NCBI GenBank assembly: GCA_005779305.1
Contig: SXJR01000420.1
Coordinates: 1-38,918, forward strand
Origin: Myxococcales bacterium
Lineage (GTDB): Bacteria > Myxococcota_A > Polyangia > Haliangiales > Haliangiaceae
Direction: 5' to 3'
Length of the DNA stretch: 38,918 nt
Shown in pieces: positions 23,349 to 31,144 of the stretch. Both the position numbers and the translations under genes were made by a program. The notes below the pieces were generated by a model. It saw only the letters and a list, made by a program, of their open reading frames with translations, ran no database searches and was not told the DNA's origin. The first letter of the stretch is position 1. Each line of letters opens with the position of its first letter.

Positions 23349-23364
23349 CGGCACGGGACGTGCT
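23349..23364 (+). promoter_or_regulatory. Sigma54-type promoter of the Ser/Thr kinase gene
   Basis: CGGCACGGGACGTGCT fits the -24/-12 pattern, with its -12 C 14 bases before the ATG at 23377. Confidence 0.6.
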
Positions 23365-23376
23365 CACAGTCTAGAC

Positions 23377-24687
23377 ATGGCCCCTGTGTACGCGGAGGAC
23401 CAGACGTCGAGGCCTGGCACCCTCGCCGGCAAGTACACCCTGGGCGACTGTATCGGCGCAGGTGGTATGGGCCGCGTGTACCGCGCCGAGCAACCGGACC
23501 TGTCGCGCACGGTGGCGATCAAGATCATGCATCGCACCCTCGCCGAGGACGCGCGCCTCGCCCGCCACTTTCGCACCGAGGCGATCGCCGCCGCCCGCTT
23601 CAGCCACCCCAACTCGGTCGCGGTCATCGACTACGGCGAGACCGAGGACGGCGCCCCGTTCCTGGTCATGGAGTACGTCCACGGCCAGATGTTGTCGCAG
23701 ATCGTCCGCGACCAGGGTCCGCTCGACATCGCGCGCGCGCTCGGTTTCGCGATCCAGATCCTGGACGCGCTCGCCGACGCCCACACGCTCGGCATCGTCC
23801 ACGCCGACGTCAAGGCCGACAACGTGCTGGTCGAGACCACGCGCGATCGCGGCGAACAGACCAAGCTCGTCGACTTCGGCCTGGCCCGCATCGCGCGCGA
23901 TCGCGGCCACGAGACCGACGACTTCGACAGCGGCGAGTTCATTGCGGGCACGCCCGAGTACATGGCTCCCGAGGTCATCCGCGGTGCCCCACCGTCGCCG
24001 GCGTCCGACGTGTACGCGGTCGGGGCCATGCTCTACGAGATGCTGACCGGCTCGACCCCGTTCGCGGGCGGGTCCTACGTCGAGATCATGCGCCGGCAGG
24101 TCGAGGACATCGTGGTGCCGCCGTCGCTGCGCTGCGCGGAGCCGTGCGTGCCCCGTCACGTCGAGAGCGCCATCCTGCGCGCGCTGAGCAAGGACCCCGG
24201 GCATCGGTTCACGACGGCCGCCGAGTTCATCAACGCGCTCACGGTCATCCCGCCACCGACGGCGCCACGGGTGCGACGGTGCGTCGCCTCCCGCAGCCCC
24301 GACGCCGACGGGATCTCGACCCTGGTCCTGCCCGCCGCCGACGCCGATCCGCATCTACGACGCACCCCACGCGGCTCCAGCCAGCAGTTCTCCGCCGAGC
24401 TCGCCGCTCGCCGGGACATCGGCGACGCCATCCTGCGCGGAGCTCGCGACGAGGTCGCCACCGGGTACCTGGCCCTGGCCGAGCTCCTGCGCGCCAGTGA
24501 TCACCCACGGGCGGCGACCAGCGAGCTCGAGGAGGCGCTCGAGATGCTGGGCGCCGCGTCGGAGCGGACCGAGCCCATCCTGATGGCGCTCTTGCCGCTC
24601 TACCTCGAGCTCGGCGACCACGACGCGGCCGCCCGCACCTCGCGGGCCCTCGATTCGCGGACGACCCTCACGATGTCACGCACCTGA
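23377..24687 (+). CDS. Soluble eukaryotic-type Ser/Thr protein kinase
   Basis: This 436-residue protein has a kinase domain at about residues 20-290: glycine loop IGAGGMGRVY, catalytic Lys in VAIKIM (about 49), catalytic loop VHADVKADN (Asp about 144), DFGLAR, and GTPEYMAPEV. The usual HRD is HAD, so the Arg that receives activation-loop control is missing while the catalytic Asp and Asn remain. The C-terminal 100 residues form helical pairs that look TPR-like. No membrane helix is seen, in contrast with many myxobacterial kinases. The start follows from the promoter spacing. Confidence 0.9.
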   Translation: MAPVYAEDQTSRPGTLAGKYTLGDCIGAGGMGRVYRAEQPDLSRTVAIKIMHRTLAEDARLARHFRTEAIAAARFSHPNSVAVIDYGETEDGAPFLVMEYVHGQMLSQIVRDQGPLDIARALGFAIQILDALADAHTLGIVHADVKADNVLVETTRDRGEQTKLVDFGLARIARDRGHETDDFDSGEFIAGTPEYMAPEVIRGAPPSPASDVYAVGAMLYEMLTGSTPFAGGSYVEIMRRQVEDIVVPPSLRCAEPCVPRHVESAILRALSKDPGHRFTTAAEFINALTVIPPPTAPRVRRCVASRSPDADGISTLVLPAADADPHLRRTPRGSSQQFSAELAARRDIGDAILRGARDEVATGYLALAELLRASDHPRAATSELEEALEMLGAASERTEPILMALLPLYLELGDHDAAARTSRALDSRTTLTMSRT

Positions 24688-24691
24688 TCGC

Positions 24692-24707
24692 CGGCACGGT
24701 GGCTGCA
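24692..24707 (+). promoter_or_regulatory. Sigma54-type promoter of the acyltransferase/epimerase operon
   Basis: CGGCACGGTGGCTGCA overlaps an in-frame GTG at 24699. Its -12 C is 14 bases before the ATG at 24720, so that ATG is the likelier start. Confidence 0.55.
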
Positions 24708-24719
24708 TTCTCCTGGTTC

Positions 24720-25496
24720 ATGTCCCGCCTCCCGCCGGCGTTCCATGATGCCGGGCACGGCTATGACGTGTTCGGCCTCGAACCGCGCGCGGTCCAGCGC
24801 GCCGCCGCGCTCTGCCGTCCCATCTACCGCCACTACTTCCGGGCCACCTCGGTCGGCATCGAGCACGTTCCGACCTCCGGTGCGGCCATCCTGGTCGCCA
24901 ACCACGCCGGCACCCTGCCGATCGATGGCGGGATGCTCTGGCTCGACGTGCTCGAGCGGACCGGTCGGGTCCTGCGCCCGGTCGCGGACTTCTTCGTGTC
25001 GTCCTTCCCGATCATCAACACCGCGTTCGCGCGCGTGGGTGTGGTCGGCGGTACCCGCGGCAACGTCCGCCGCCTCCTCGACGACGGCGAGCTGATCGCG
25101 ATCTTCCCGGAGGGCGTGACCGGGGTGGCCAAGCCGTTCCGCGAGCGCTACCGGCTGCAGGCCTGGCGCGTCGGTCACGCCGAGCTGGCGATCCGCCATC
25201 GGGTCCCGATCGTACCGGTCGCGATCATCGGCGCCGAGGAGAGCTGGCCGATCGCGCTCCGGCTGCGTCACATCCGCGCCTTCGGCGCGCCCTACCTGCC
25301 CATCCCGGCGTCACCACTGCCGCTGCCGGTCCGCTACCACTTCCACTACGGGATCCCGATCGAGGTAGGTCGCGATCTCCCGGCGGAGGCGGCCGACGAC
25401 CCCACCGTGGTCAGCGCCGCCGCCGACCGGATCCGCGACGCGCTCACCGATCTGATCGCCGCCGGCCTCCGCGCCCGCCGCGAGGGGCGGCCGTGA
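24720..25496 (+). CDS. PlsC-type lysophospholipid acyltransferase
   Basis: This 258-residue protein has the acyltransferase motif NHAGTLPID (NHX4D form with a one-residue shift) near residue 62, GGTRGNVRRLL in the glycerol-phosphate region, FPEGVTG near 126, and a VPIVPVAIIGAEE strand. It probably acylates a lysolipid or glycerol-phosphate at the inner membrane, although no clear membrane helix is seen. A GTG seven codons upstream lies inside the promoter element and is rejected. The stop overlaps the start of the epimerase gene (GTGA), so the two are co-translated. Confidence 0.85.
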   Translation: MSRLPPAFHDAGHGYDVFGLEPRAVQRAAALCRPIYRHYFRATSVGIEHVPTSGAAILVANHAGTLPIDGGMLWLDVLERTGRVLRPVADFFVSSFPIINTAFARVGVVGGTRGNVRRLLDDGELIAIFPEGVTGVAKPFRERYRLQAWRVGHAELAIRHRVPIVPVAIIGAEESWPIALRLRHIRAFGAPYLPIPASPLPLPVRYHFHYGIPIEVGRDLPAEAADDPTVVSAAADRIRDALTDLIAAGLRARREGRP

Positions 25497-26452
25497 GGGT
25501 CCTCGTCGTCGGCGCGACCATGCCGCTTGGAGCCGCGCTGGTGCAGCGGCTGCTCGACGACCCCGACGTCGAGCACGTGCTCGAGGTCGGGTCCGAGCCC
25601 TATGCCAGCGCCACCCCGCGCCTCTCCTACCAGCGCGTCGACCTGACCCGCGAGCGCGCCGTCCACGATCTGGTGCACGGCGTGGCCCGCAAGCTCGAGA
25701 TCGACGCGGTCGTCCACCTCGCGCTCCACCGTAGCGCCCGTGACGAAGGCGCGCGCATCCATGCCCGCAACGTCGAGGCCACCCGCCAGCTCCTCCGTTG
25801 CTGCGCCGAGGTCCCGACCATCCGGCGCTTCGTCTTCCAGAGCACGGCCGCGGTCTACGCGTTGCGTTCGACGGCGCCCGCGTTGCTCGACGAGGATGCC
25901 GCCCTCGAGTTCGATCCTGGCGCCACGCAGTGGATCCGCGACCGGGTCGAGGCCGATCTCACCGTGTGCGCGCGCATGGGCATGTCGCCCATGTCGATCG
26001 TCGTCCTCCGCGCCGCCGAGATCCTGGCCCCCGCCATGGGCAGCCAGCTCTGGGACTACCTGCAGTCGCGCGTGTGCCTGCGGCCGCTGGGCTTCGATCC
26101 GATGATCAACGTGCTCTCCCTCGAGGACGCCGCCGACGCGATCCGCCTGGCGCTCGCCACGACCAGCCAGGGCGTCTTCAACATCGCCGGCGCCGACACC
26201 CTGCCGCTGTCGCGCCTCATCGCGCGCTGGGGCCGACGCGACGTGCCGGTGCCCGGGCCGCTCCTGGCGCCGCTCTACCGCCTGCGCGCGTGGTCGATCG
26301 GGCTCGAGTTCCGCTACGACCTGAACCTGCGTCGCTTCCACGTCGGCGGTCAGGTCGACGACACCCGCGCCCGCGCCGAGCTCGGCTACGGCGCGACGCG
26401 GCCCACGGCGTGGCCCCGACCGGCCGGCGACGATCACTCGACGGCGACGTAG
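25493..26452 (+). CDS. NAD-dependent epimerase/dehydratase family protein
   Basis: This 319-residue short-chain-type protein has an N-terminal strand RVLVVGATMPLGAALV, which is a looser form of the GxxGxxG nucleotide motif. It is followed by AVVHLALHRS, HARNVEATRQLL and FVFQSTAAVYA. The usual YxxxK is not obvious: the matching area reads QWIRDRVEADL, so catalysis may be altered or absent. The GTG start overlaps the acyltransferase stop. Its end overlaps a convergent lipoprotein gene by 19 bases. The pairing with PlsC suggests work on a lipid or sugar headgroup. Confidence 0.82.
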   Translation: MRVLVVGATMPLGAALVQRLLDDPDVEHVLEVGSEPYASATPRLSYQRVDLTRERAVHDLVHGVARKLEIDAVVHLALHRSARDEGARIHARNVEATRQLLRCCAEVPTIRRFVFQSTAAVYALRSTAPALLDEDAALEFDPGATQWIRDRVEADLTVCARMGMSPMSIVVLRAAEILAPAMGSQLWDYLQSRVCLRPLGFDPMINVLSLEDAADAIRLALATTSQGVFNIAGADTLPLSRLIARWGRRDVPVPGPLLAPLYRLRAWSIGLEFRYDLNLRRFHVGGQVDDTRARAELGYGATRPTAWPRPAGDDHSTAT

Positions 26453-27072
26453 CCGGTGACGGCGAGGTCGAGATCGCCGAGCGCGACCAGGTCGGCCCAG
26501 CTCCACATCACGCCCTCGGCGACGGCGCCGAGCTCGAGACGCACGCCGGCGTCGTCGCGGGTGAGAGCGAGCTCGAAGCCGAGGCCGGTGAGCGTCTGTG
26601 ACCCGAGTCCGTAGGTGTTGCCGTCGACCGCCAGGCTCCAGTCGAGCGTGAGGTCACCCTGACCCGCGCCGGTGGCGGCCTCGTCGTCGTCGGTCCAGTA
26701 GGCCGGCGACGACATCGGCGTCGCCAGGTGGACGTGGACCTGGGTCAGGATCAGCCGGGCCGGGAAGATGTCGACCGGCAGCGCGATGTCGCCGACGTCG
26801 ATCTGGAGAGCGTCGAGGGTGATCCGAGCGCCGGGAGCGCCGGCGGTGAACGCGCCGCCGGTGACGACCAGGGCGACGTCGGCCTCCTCGAGCTTGTCGC
26901 CCCGCCGGAGCTCGGCGTGCAACGAGGCGGCGCTTTCGGCCGCCACCACGGCGAAGGGTTGTGGGTCGGCCAGGATCCCACGCGTGGTCAGCGCAACGTC
27001 GTCGTCGGCGGCGCCGCCGCCGCAAGCCGCGAGCGGGACCAGAGCCAGGAACGGAACCAAGTGAGCGCGCAT
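26434..27072 (-). CDS. Lipoprotein of unknown function
   Basis: This 212-residue protein starts MRAHLVPFLALVPLAAC with a lipobox. The mature part is mostly short beta strands (DVALVVTGGAFTAG, RLILTQVHVHLATP, DLTLDWSLAVDGNTYGLG) with acidic loops. It resembles the many exported beta-sandwich lipoproteins of myxobacteria. GGAGG at a good distance marks the ATG. It has a sigma54-type element 24 bases upstream, so it is one of the few members of the group with a leader and ribosome site. No family is recognised. Confidence 0.75.
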   Translation of the reverse strand: MRAHLVPFLALVPLAACGGGAADDDVALTTRGILADPQPFAVVAAESAASLHAELRRGDKLEEADVALVVTGGAFTAGAPGARITLDALQIDVGDIALPVDIFPARLILTQVHVHLATPMSSPAYWTDDDEAATGAGQGDLTLDWSLAVDGNTYGLGSQTLTGLGFELALTRDDAGVRLELGAVAEGVMWSWADLVALGDLDLAVTGYVAVE

Positions 27073-27094
27073 CGGAACCTCCGCTCTCGATGTG

Positions 27095-27110
27095 TGCATT
27101 CGACGTACCA
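27095..27110 (-). promoter_or_regulatory. Sigma54-type promoter of the lipoprotein gene
   Basis: On the minus strand TGGTACGTCGAATGCA has the -24/-12 spacing. Its -12 C is 24 bases before the ATG at 27072, leaving a 12-base leader with GGAGG. Confidence 0.55.
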
Positions 27111-27161
27111 GGGTGGGCGGCCGCGCCGCAGCGCGTCTAGCGCCGGTTTGGGCAGAACCGT

Positions 27162-27188
27162 CTGCGCGTCCGGTCGGATCGGACGCAG
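27162..27188. promoter_or_regulatory. Inverted repeat between divergent sigma54-type promoters
   Basis: CTGCG and CGCAG flank a 17-base centre that also holds the pair GCGTCC and GGACGC. It lies about 90 and 115 bases from the two predicted starts, fitting an activator site. Confidence 0.3.
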
Positions 27189-27263
27189 CGCCTGCGCGAA
27201 CCTGCTTCGCCGTCGATCGTGTCGCGGCTGGGCCCGACCTGACCCCTCGGCCGCGCACGTGCC

Positions 27264-27279
27264 TGGCGCGCCTCGTGCA
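27264..27279 (+). promoter_or_regulatory. Sigma54-type promoter of the CBS/AAA ATPase operon
   Basis: TGGCGCGCCTCGTGCA has the -24/-12 spacing, with its -12 C 14 bases before the ATG at 27292. Confidence 0.6.
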
Positions 27280-27291
27280 AAAGACCCGATC

Positions 27292-27645
27292 ATGCTTGTT
27301 GCCGACGTCATGATCCCCGACGTCCCGGCCGTGTCACCTGGGTGCCTGATGCGCGAGGCCCTGATGACCATGCGCCGGCTGGGCGTCCATCACCTCGTGG
27401 TTCTCGACGACGGCCGCATCGTTGGTGTGATCTCAGACCGTGACACCGGCGGCGCCGACGCTCGCGTCTGCGACACCATGTCGGAGCCGGCGATCACGGC
27501 GAGCCCGACCATGACGGTCCAGGAGGCCGCCGATCTCATGGCCGAGAACGACGTGGGTTGCCTGCCGGTGATCCAGGACGGCCGTCCCGTCGGCGTCGTG
27601 GACGCACGCGACCTCCTCCACGCCCTCTCCCGCGGCGTATCGTGA
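27292..27645 (+). CDS. Compact two-CBS-domain protein
   Basis: This 117-residue protein is a bare CBS pair: VADVMIPDVPAVSPGC to IVGVISDRDT, then VCDTMSEPAITASPTMTVQEAADLM to PVGVVDARDLLHAL. It resembles mycobacterial Hrp1 in size and plan, and Hrp1 is a DosR-regulon member. It probably binds nucleotides. The stop overlaps the GTG of the next gene. An upstream open frame is shadow sequence; the ATG at 27292 has the regional promoter spacing and no ribosome site. Confidence 0.87.
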   Translation: MLVADVMIPDVPAVSPGCLMREALMTMRRLGVHHLVVLDDGRIVGVISDRDTGGADARVCDTMSEPAITASPTMTVQEAADLMAENDVGCLPVIQDGRPVGVVDARDLLHALSRGVS

Positions 27646-28304
27646 GCGACGCCGCCGTTCCTGCTCGTGAACCGTGCGGGTGCCGCGAGCTGCCTGCGGC
27701 GCCGCCGCGGATCGTCATCACCGGAGGACCTGGCGCCGGCAAGACCGCGCTGCTCGAGGTGGCACGACGCATGTTCTGCGACCACGTCGTGATCCTGCCC
27801 GAAGCCGCATCGATCTTGTTCCGGGGCGGGTTCCCGCGCCGGCCGACCGCACCGGGCCGCCAGGCCGCGCAGCGCGCCATCTTTCGCGTGCAGCGCGAGC
27901 TGGAGCGGCTCGCCATGGACGAGCACCGTGCCGCGGTCATCCTCTGCGACCGCGGCACCGTCGACGGCCTGGCCTACTGGGACGACGAGCCGGCGCGGTT
28001 CTGGGCCGAGCTCTACACCAGCCACGCCGCCGAGCTCGATCACTACGCCGCGGTGATCCACCTGCGCACGCCCCCGGACGGCAACGGCTACGACCACGCC
28101 AATCCCCTGCGCCTCGAAACCGCCGCCGAGGCCGCGTTGCGCGATCGCCGCATCCTCGACGCCTGGGCCCCGCACCCGATCCGGACCGTGATCGGCAGCG
28201 AGGTCACGTTCCTCGACAAGTTGACCGCAGCGCTGGCCGTCCTTCGCCCGCTGATCCCGACGGGCTGTCACAAGCGCGAGCACCGGTCGATGACCGGGGT
28301 CTGA
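27642..28304 (+). CDS. AAA-type P-loop ATPase/kinase
   Basis: This 220-residue protein has a Walker A motif GGPGAGKT near residue 31, a segment ILPEAASILFRGGFP, and ILCDRGTVDGLAYW as the likely Walker B and catalytic area. It belongs to the small P-loop group resembling NadR or nucleotide kinases (AAA_28-like). The substrate is unknown. The N-terminus holds a short CGC. The GTG start overlaps the CBS stop (GTGA), so a CBS sensor and this ATPase are made together and may interact. Confidence 0.82.
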   Translation: MSDAAVPAREPCGCRELPAAPPRIVITGGPGAGKTALLEVARRMFCDHVVILPEAASILFRGGFPRRPTAPGRQAAQRAIFRVQRELERLAMDEHRAAVILCDRGTVDGLAYWDDEPARFWAELYTSHAAELDHYAAVIHLRTPPDGNGYDHANPLRLETAAEAALRDRRILDAWAPHPIRTVIGSEVTFLDKLTAALAVLRPLIPTGCHKREHRSMTGV

Positions 28305-28323
28305 CTCGCGCACGCGGACGTGC

Positions 28324-28776
28324 TCAGGCCGACATCCGGGCGGTGTCGACTGCGGTCACGGTCGCGACCACGTCGACCGGCACGCGCAGCGAGGCCGAGA
28401 CCAGACAGTGGCGGGCTCGATTGACGACGGCGCGGGCCCGCTCGACCGACGCCTCGTCGGTGACGATCTCGAGGTTGGCCGTGATCGAGGTGAAGGCCAG
28501 CCCGGCCGCGGTGCGATCGACGTCCCCACGCATGGCCACGCGCACGCGCTCGACCACCAGGCCGTCGCGGCGGGCGAGGCCGTCGAACGTCGTCTCCAGG
28601 CAGAGCCCGACGGCCGACAGCAGCAGGTGCTCGGGCGACCAGGTCTCGGCGACGCCGCCGAATTCCGGGGGCGGGCCGCCTTGCAGGGTCGGGCGCGGTG
28701 GCGCATCGAGCTCGGCCCGGCCCGGGCCGGTGCGGTTCACGCTGACGGTGTAGTGATGGGGAAACGGTGCAACCAT
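28324..28776 (-). CDS. OsmC/Ohr-family peroxiredoxin-like protein
   Basis: This 150-residue protein has the two family cysteines: the reactive one in SAVGLCLETTF (about residue 59) and the second in NRARHCLVSASL (about 122). The family N-terminal part (GGVAETWSPEHLLLSAVG) is also present. It should reduce organic hydroperoxides in the cytoplasm. The ATG at 28776 has the regional promoter at 14-base spacing and no ribosome site. It lies 39 bases after the universal stress gene of the same strand but has its own promoter inside that gap. Confidence 0.87.
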   Translation of the reverse strand: MVAPFPHHYTVSVNRTGPGRAELDAPPRPTLQGGPPPEFGGVAETWSPEHLLLSAVGLCLETTFDGLARRDGLVVERVRVAMRGDVDRTAAGLAFTSITANLEIVTDEASVERARAVVNRARHCLVSASLRVPVDVVATVTAVDTARMSA

Positions 28777-28788
28777 GCCCTCGGCTGA

Positions 28789-28804
28789 AGCACGCGCCGT
28801 GCCG
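28789..28804 (-). promoter_or_regulatory. Sigma54-type promoter of the OsmC-family gene
   Basis: On the minus strand CGGCACGGCGCGTGCT matches the pattern, with its -12 C 14 bases before the ATG at 28776. Confidence 0.62.
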
Positions 28805-28815
28805 GAGCAGCTCGA

Positions 28816-29727
28816 TCAGCGAACCACCAGCACCGAGCACGGGGCATGTCGCACCGTGGCCTCGGCGACACTCCCCAGCACCAGCCGACGCAACCCGCGG
28901 CGGCCATGGCTGCCCACGACCACCAGATCGGCGCCAGCCGCCACCGCCCGCTCGCACAGGGCCGGACGTGCCGGCCCATCCACCGATCGGAACGTCACCC
29001 TCACGCCGCGCTGACGCCAGGCCTCGACCAGCGACGCGCCGGTTCGTCCGACGTCCTCTTCGAGCTCGTCGCGCAGCTCGGCCAGCGCCGCCCCGATCGT
29101 GCCTTCGGCGGTCAGATCGTACGGGACCTGCCAGGCGTGCACGACCTCGATGTGGGCGTCGGGCGCCGCGACCGCCACCGCGCGTTCCAGCGCCTCCTCG
29201 CAGCGACGGGAAAAGTCGCTGCCCACCACGATGCGCTCGTAGCCACCCTCGGCCGCGCTCGAGGTGCCGCGGGCCACCAGCACGCTCGACGACGCGAACC
29301 GGACCGTCTTCTCGGCCACGGAACCGAGGAGCATGCGGCTCAGGCCATGGCGGCCGTGGCTCCCGACCACGAGCAGGTCGGCGCCGTGATCGGCGGCGGT
29401 CGCGGCCACGCCGTGATCGGCATCGCCGGTGGCGACGAGGTGCGAGACCTCGACGCCCTGCCCGACCAGCCGCTGGCGCAAGGCCTCGAGCTCGCGGCGG
29501 TCGACGGCGAGCCGTTCGCGTCGCGCCGCCCGCAGCCGGGTCTCCGACCCTTGCAACGAGGTGGGCAGGTCATCGACCGACGCCGGTTCCACCTCGACCA
29601 TCATCAGCACGACCGGCGCAGCGCAGCGCCGGGCGAGGCTCATGGACTGCCCGACCGCGACCAGGCACGAGTCCGAGAGGTCGACGCCGACCGCGATCCG
29701 CGAGAACACGGGGGCGGGGAGAGTCAT
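28816..29727 (-). CDS. Tandem universal stress protein
   Basis: This 303-residue protein has two Usp domains. The first starts FSRIAVGVDLSDSC and ends with VGSHGRHGLSRMLLGSVAEKTVRFASSSVLV. The second starts YERIVVGSDFSRRCEE and ends with VGSHGRRGLRRLVLGSVAEATVRHAPCSVLV. Both ATP-binding loops are intact. It is a separate copy from the one at 21533 and differs in linker length and charge. The ATG has a near-consensus sigma54-type element at 14-base spacing; a longer upstream frame is rejected on that ground. Confidence 0.9.
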   Translation of the reverse strand: MTLPAPVFSRIAVGVDLSDSCLVAVGQSMSLARRCAAPVVLMMVEVEPASVDDLPTSLQGSETRLRAARRERLAVDRRELEALRQRLVGQGVEVSHLVATGDADHGVAATAADHGADLLVVGSHGRHGLSRMLLGSVAEKTVRFASSSVLVARGTSSAAEGGYERIVVGSDFSRRCEEALERAVAVAAPDAHIEVVHAWQVPYDLTAEGTIGAALAELRDELEEDVGRTGASLVEAWRQRGVRVTFRSVDGPARPALCERAVAAGADLVVVGSHGRRGLRRLVLGSVAEATVRHAPCSVLVVR

Positions 29728-29739
29728 GCACCGACCTAC

Positions 29740-29755
29740 AGCAACCACCGCGCCA
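29740..29755 (-). promoter_or_regulatory. Sigma54-type promoter of the second tandem usp gene
   Basis: On the minus strand TGGCGCGGTGGTTGCT is a near-consensus element, with its -12 C 14 bases before the ATG at 29727. Confidence 0.65.
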
Positions 29756-29850
29756 TCCCGGAACCACCGCCGGCCGGCAAGTCCGGCGTCAGCTCTGCGC
29801 AGGAACTGCACCCGCGCCCCATCTTCGCGCGCCGTCTGCGCCCACCGGGG

Positions 29851-31062
29851 TCAGCGCGGCATGGCGAAGAACGCGACGAGCTCTCGGTGGCGGGCGCGGG
29901 CGTCGGCCCGTCCCAGGGCGATGAGCGTCGAGGCAAACCCGCCGTCGAACAGCAGGTAGGACAGCAGATCACCGGCTCGCGCAGGCTCGCCGTCGGCGAT
30001 CCAGCGCAGCACGCGGGCGGCGGCGCCGTGGACTCTCCGGGTGAAGTCGCGCTCACCGACGTGGGCGGCGGCCAGGGTCCCGAGGTCGCACGACGGCTCG
30101 ATGTGGAGGACCTCGACCGGGAACACCGGTGGATGTCCCATCGCCGTGAGCTCCTCCCCGAGCGCGGTGGCGAATCCGTCGCCGAAACGCCGCCGCCCGG
30201 CCTCGAGCACCCGATCGAGGTGTTCCAGCCGGTCGAGGTCGCCGACGATCCCGTCGGTGAACAACGCGTGCATCGCCTTGCCGGCGAGGTACAGCGGCGA
30301 CGACGCCCACGGCCGGAGATCGGCGACCGGCGTCGGGTTCGCCTGCCCGTGCGCCGCGCAGCTCACCACCAGCAGTCGCCGGCCACCGAGATGGATCGCC
30401 GGCGACAGCGGCACCATCTGCCGCAAGCCGCCGTCGCAGTAGAGCTCACCGTCGATCGGGACCGCGGCGAACATGAGCGGCACCGCCGCCGAGGCCCGGG
30501 CGTGGACGGGCTCCAGCCGCACCGCCGCCATGATCGATCGGCCACCGCGCCGGGGCGGCGCGGTCGACTGGTGGAAGACGATCGCGCGGCCGGTCGAGAC
30601 CTGGGTCGCGGCGACGGCGACCGCGTGCAACCGTCCGGCGCGCAGGTGCTCGTCGATGCGCGCGCCGTCGACGGCCTCGCCGCACAGCCGCGCAAGGGGG
30701 GAGTCATCGAGGAGCCCGCCGCGCAGGCCGCAGGCCGTCACCGCCCGCCGCGTCGCCGCCGGTCCGCCGGCGACGTCACCCAGCATGGCCAGGAACTCGA
30801 TCGCCGACGGTCGCAACATCTCCTCGAGCCGAAGCGCGCTCCATGTCTCCTGCAGCCGGGCGATCATCGGCGGCAACTCGTCCGCCGACGACGCCAGCGC
30901 GGCCACGTTGATCGCACCGGCCGAGGTCCCCGACAGGACGTCGAAGCGCAGCGGCCGCTCCAGCTCGAGCGCCACCTCCTCGATGACGTGGCTGAGGACG
31001 CCCACCTGATAGGCGCCGAGCGCTGCCGCGCCGGAGAGCACGAGGCCGATCCGATCTTCCAT
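29851..31062 (-). CDS. Patatin-like phospholipase
   Basis: This 403-residue protein has the glycine-rich oxyanion segment GAAALGAYQVGVL near the start, the nucleophile elbow GTSAG (Ser about 47), and the catalytic Asp in YCDGGLRQ (about 207). These make up the Ser-Asp dyad of patatins. No signal peptide is seen, so it acts in the cytoplasm or at the inner membrane on lipids. The ATG at 31062 lies 19 bases after the -12 C of a sigma54-type element, slightly more than in its neighbours, and no ribosome site is visible. Confidence 0.88.
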   Translation of the reverse strand: MEDRIGLVLSGAAALGAYQVGVLSHVIEEVALELERPLRFDVLSGTSAGAINVAALASSADELPPMIARLQETWSALRLEEMLRPSAIEFLAMLGDVAGGPAATRRAVTACGLRGGLLDDSPLARLCGEAVDGARIDEHLRAGRLHAVAVAATQVSTGRAIVFHQSTAPPRRGGRSIMAAVRLEPVHARASAAVPLMFAAVPIDGELYCDGGLRQMVPLSPAIHLGGRRLLVVSCAAHGQANPTPVADLRPWASSPLYLAGKAMHALFTDGIVGDLDRLEHLDRVLEAGRRRFGDGFATALGEELTAMGHPPVFPVEVLHIEPSCDLGTLAAAHVGERDFTRRVHGAAARVLRWIADGEPARAGDLLSYLLFDGGFASTLIALGRADARARHRELVAFFAMPR

Positions 31063-31079
31063 CGATGGAGGCTCGTGCT

Positions 31080-31095
31080 TGCGACCGCCGTGCCA
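31080..31095 (-). promoter_or_regulatory. Sigma54-type promoter of the patatin gene
   Basis: On the minus strand TGGCACGGCGGTCGCA keeps the consensus -24 half with TCGCA at -12. Its -12 C is 19 bases before the ATG. Confidence 0.5.
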
Positions 31096-31115
31096 GCGCG
31101 AACACGGCCACCGCC

Positions 31116-31131
31116 TGGCACGCCACTTGCG
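31116..31131 (+). promoter_or_regulatory. Sigma54-type promoter of corA
   Basis: TGGCACGCCACTTGCG is the best consensus match in the window, with its -12 C 15 bases before the ATG at 31145. Confidence 0.72.
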
Positions 31132-31144
31132 ATACCGCCTGGCG

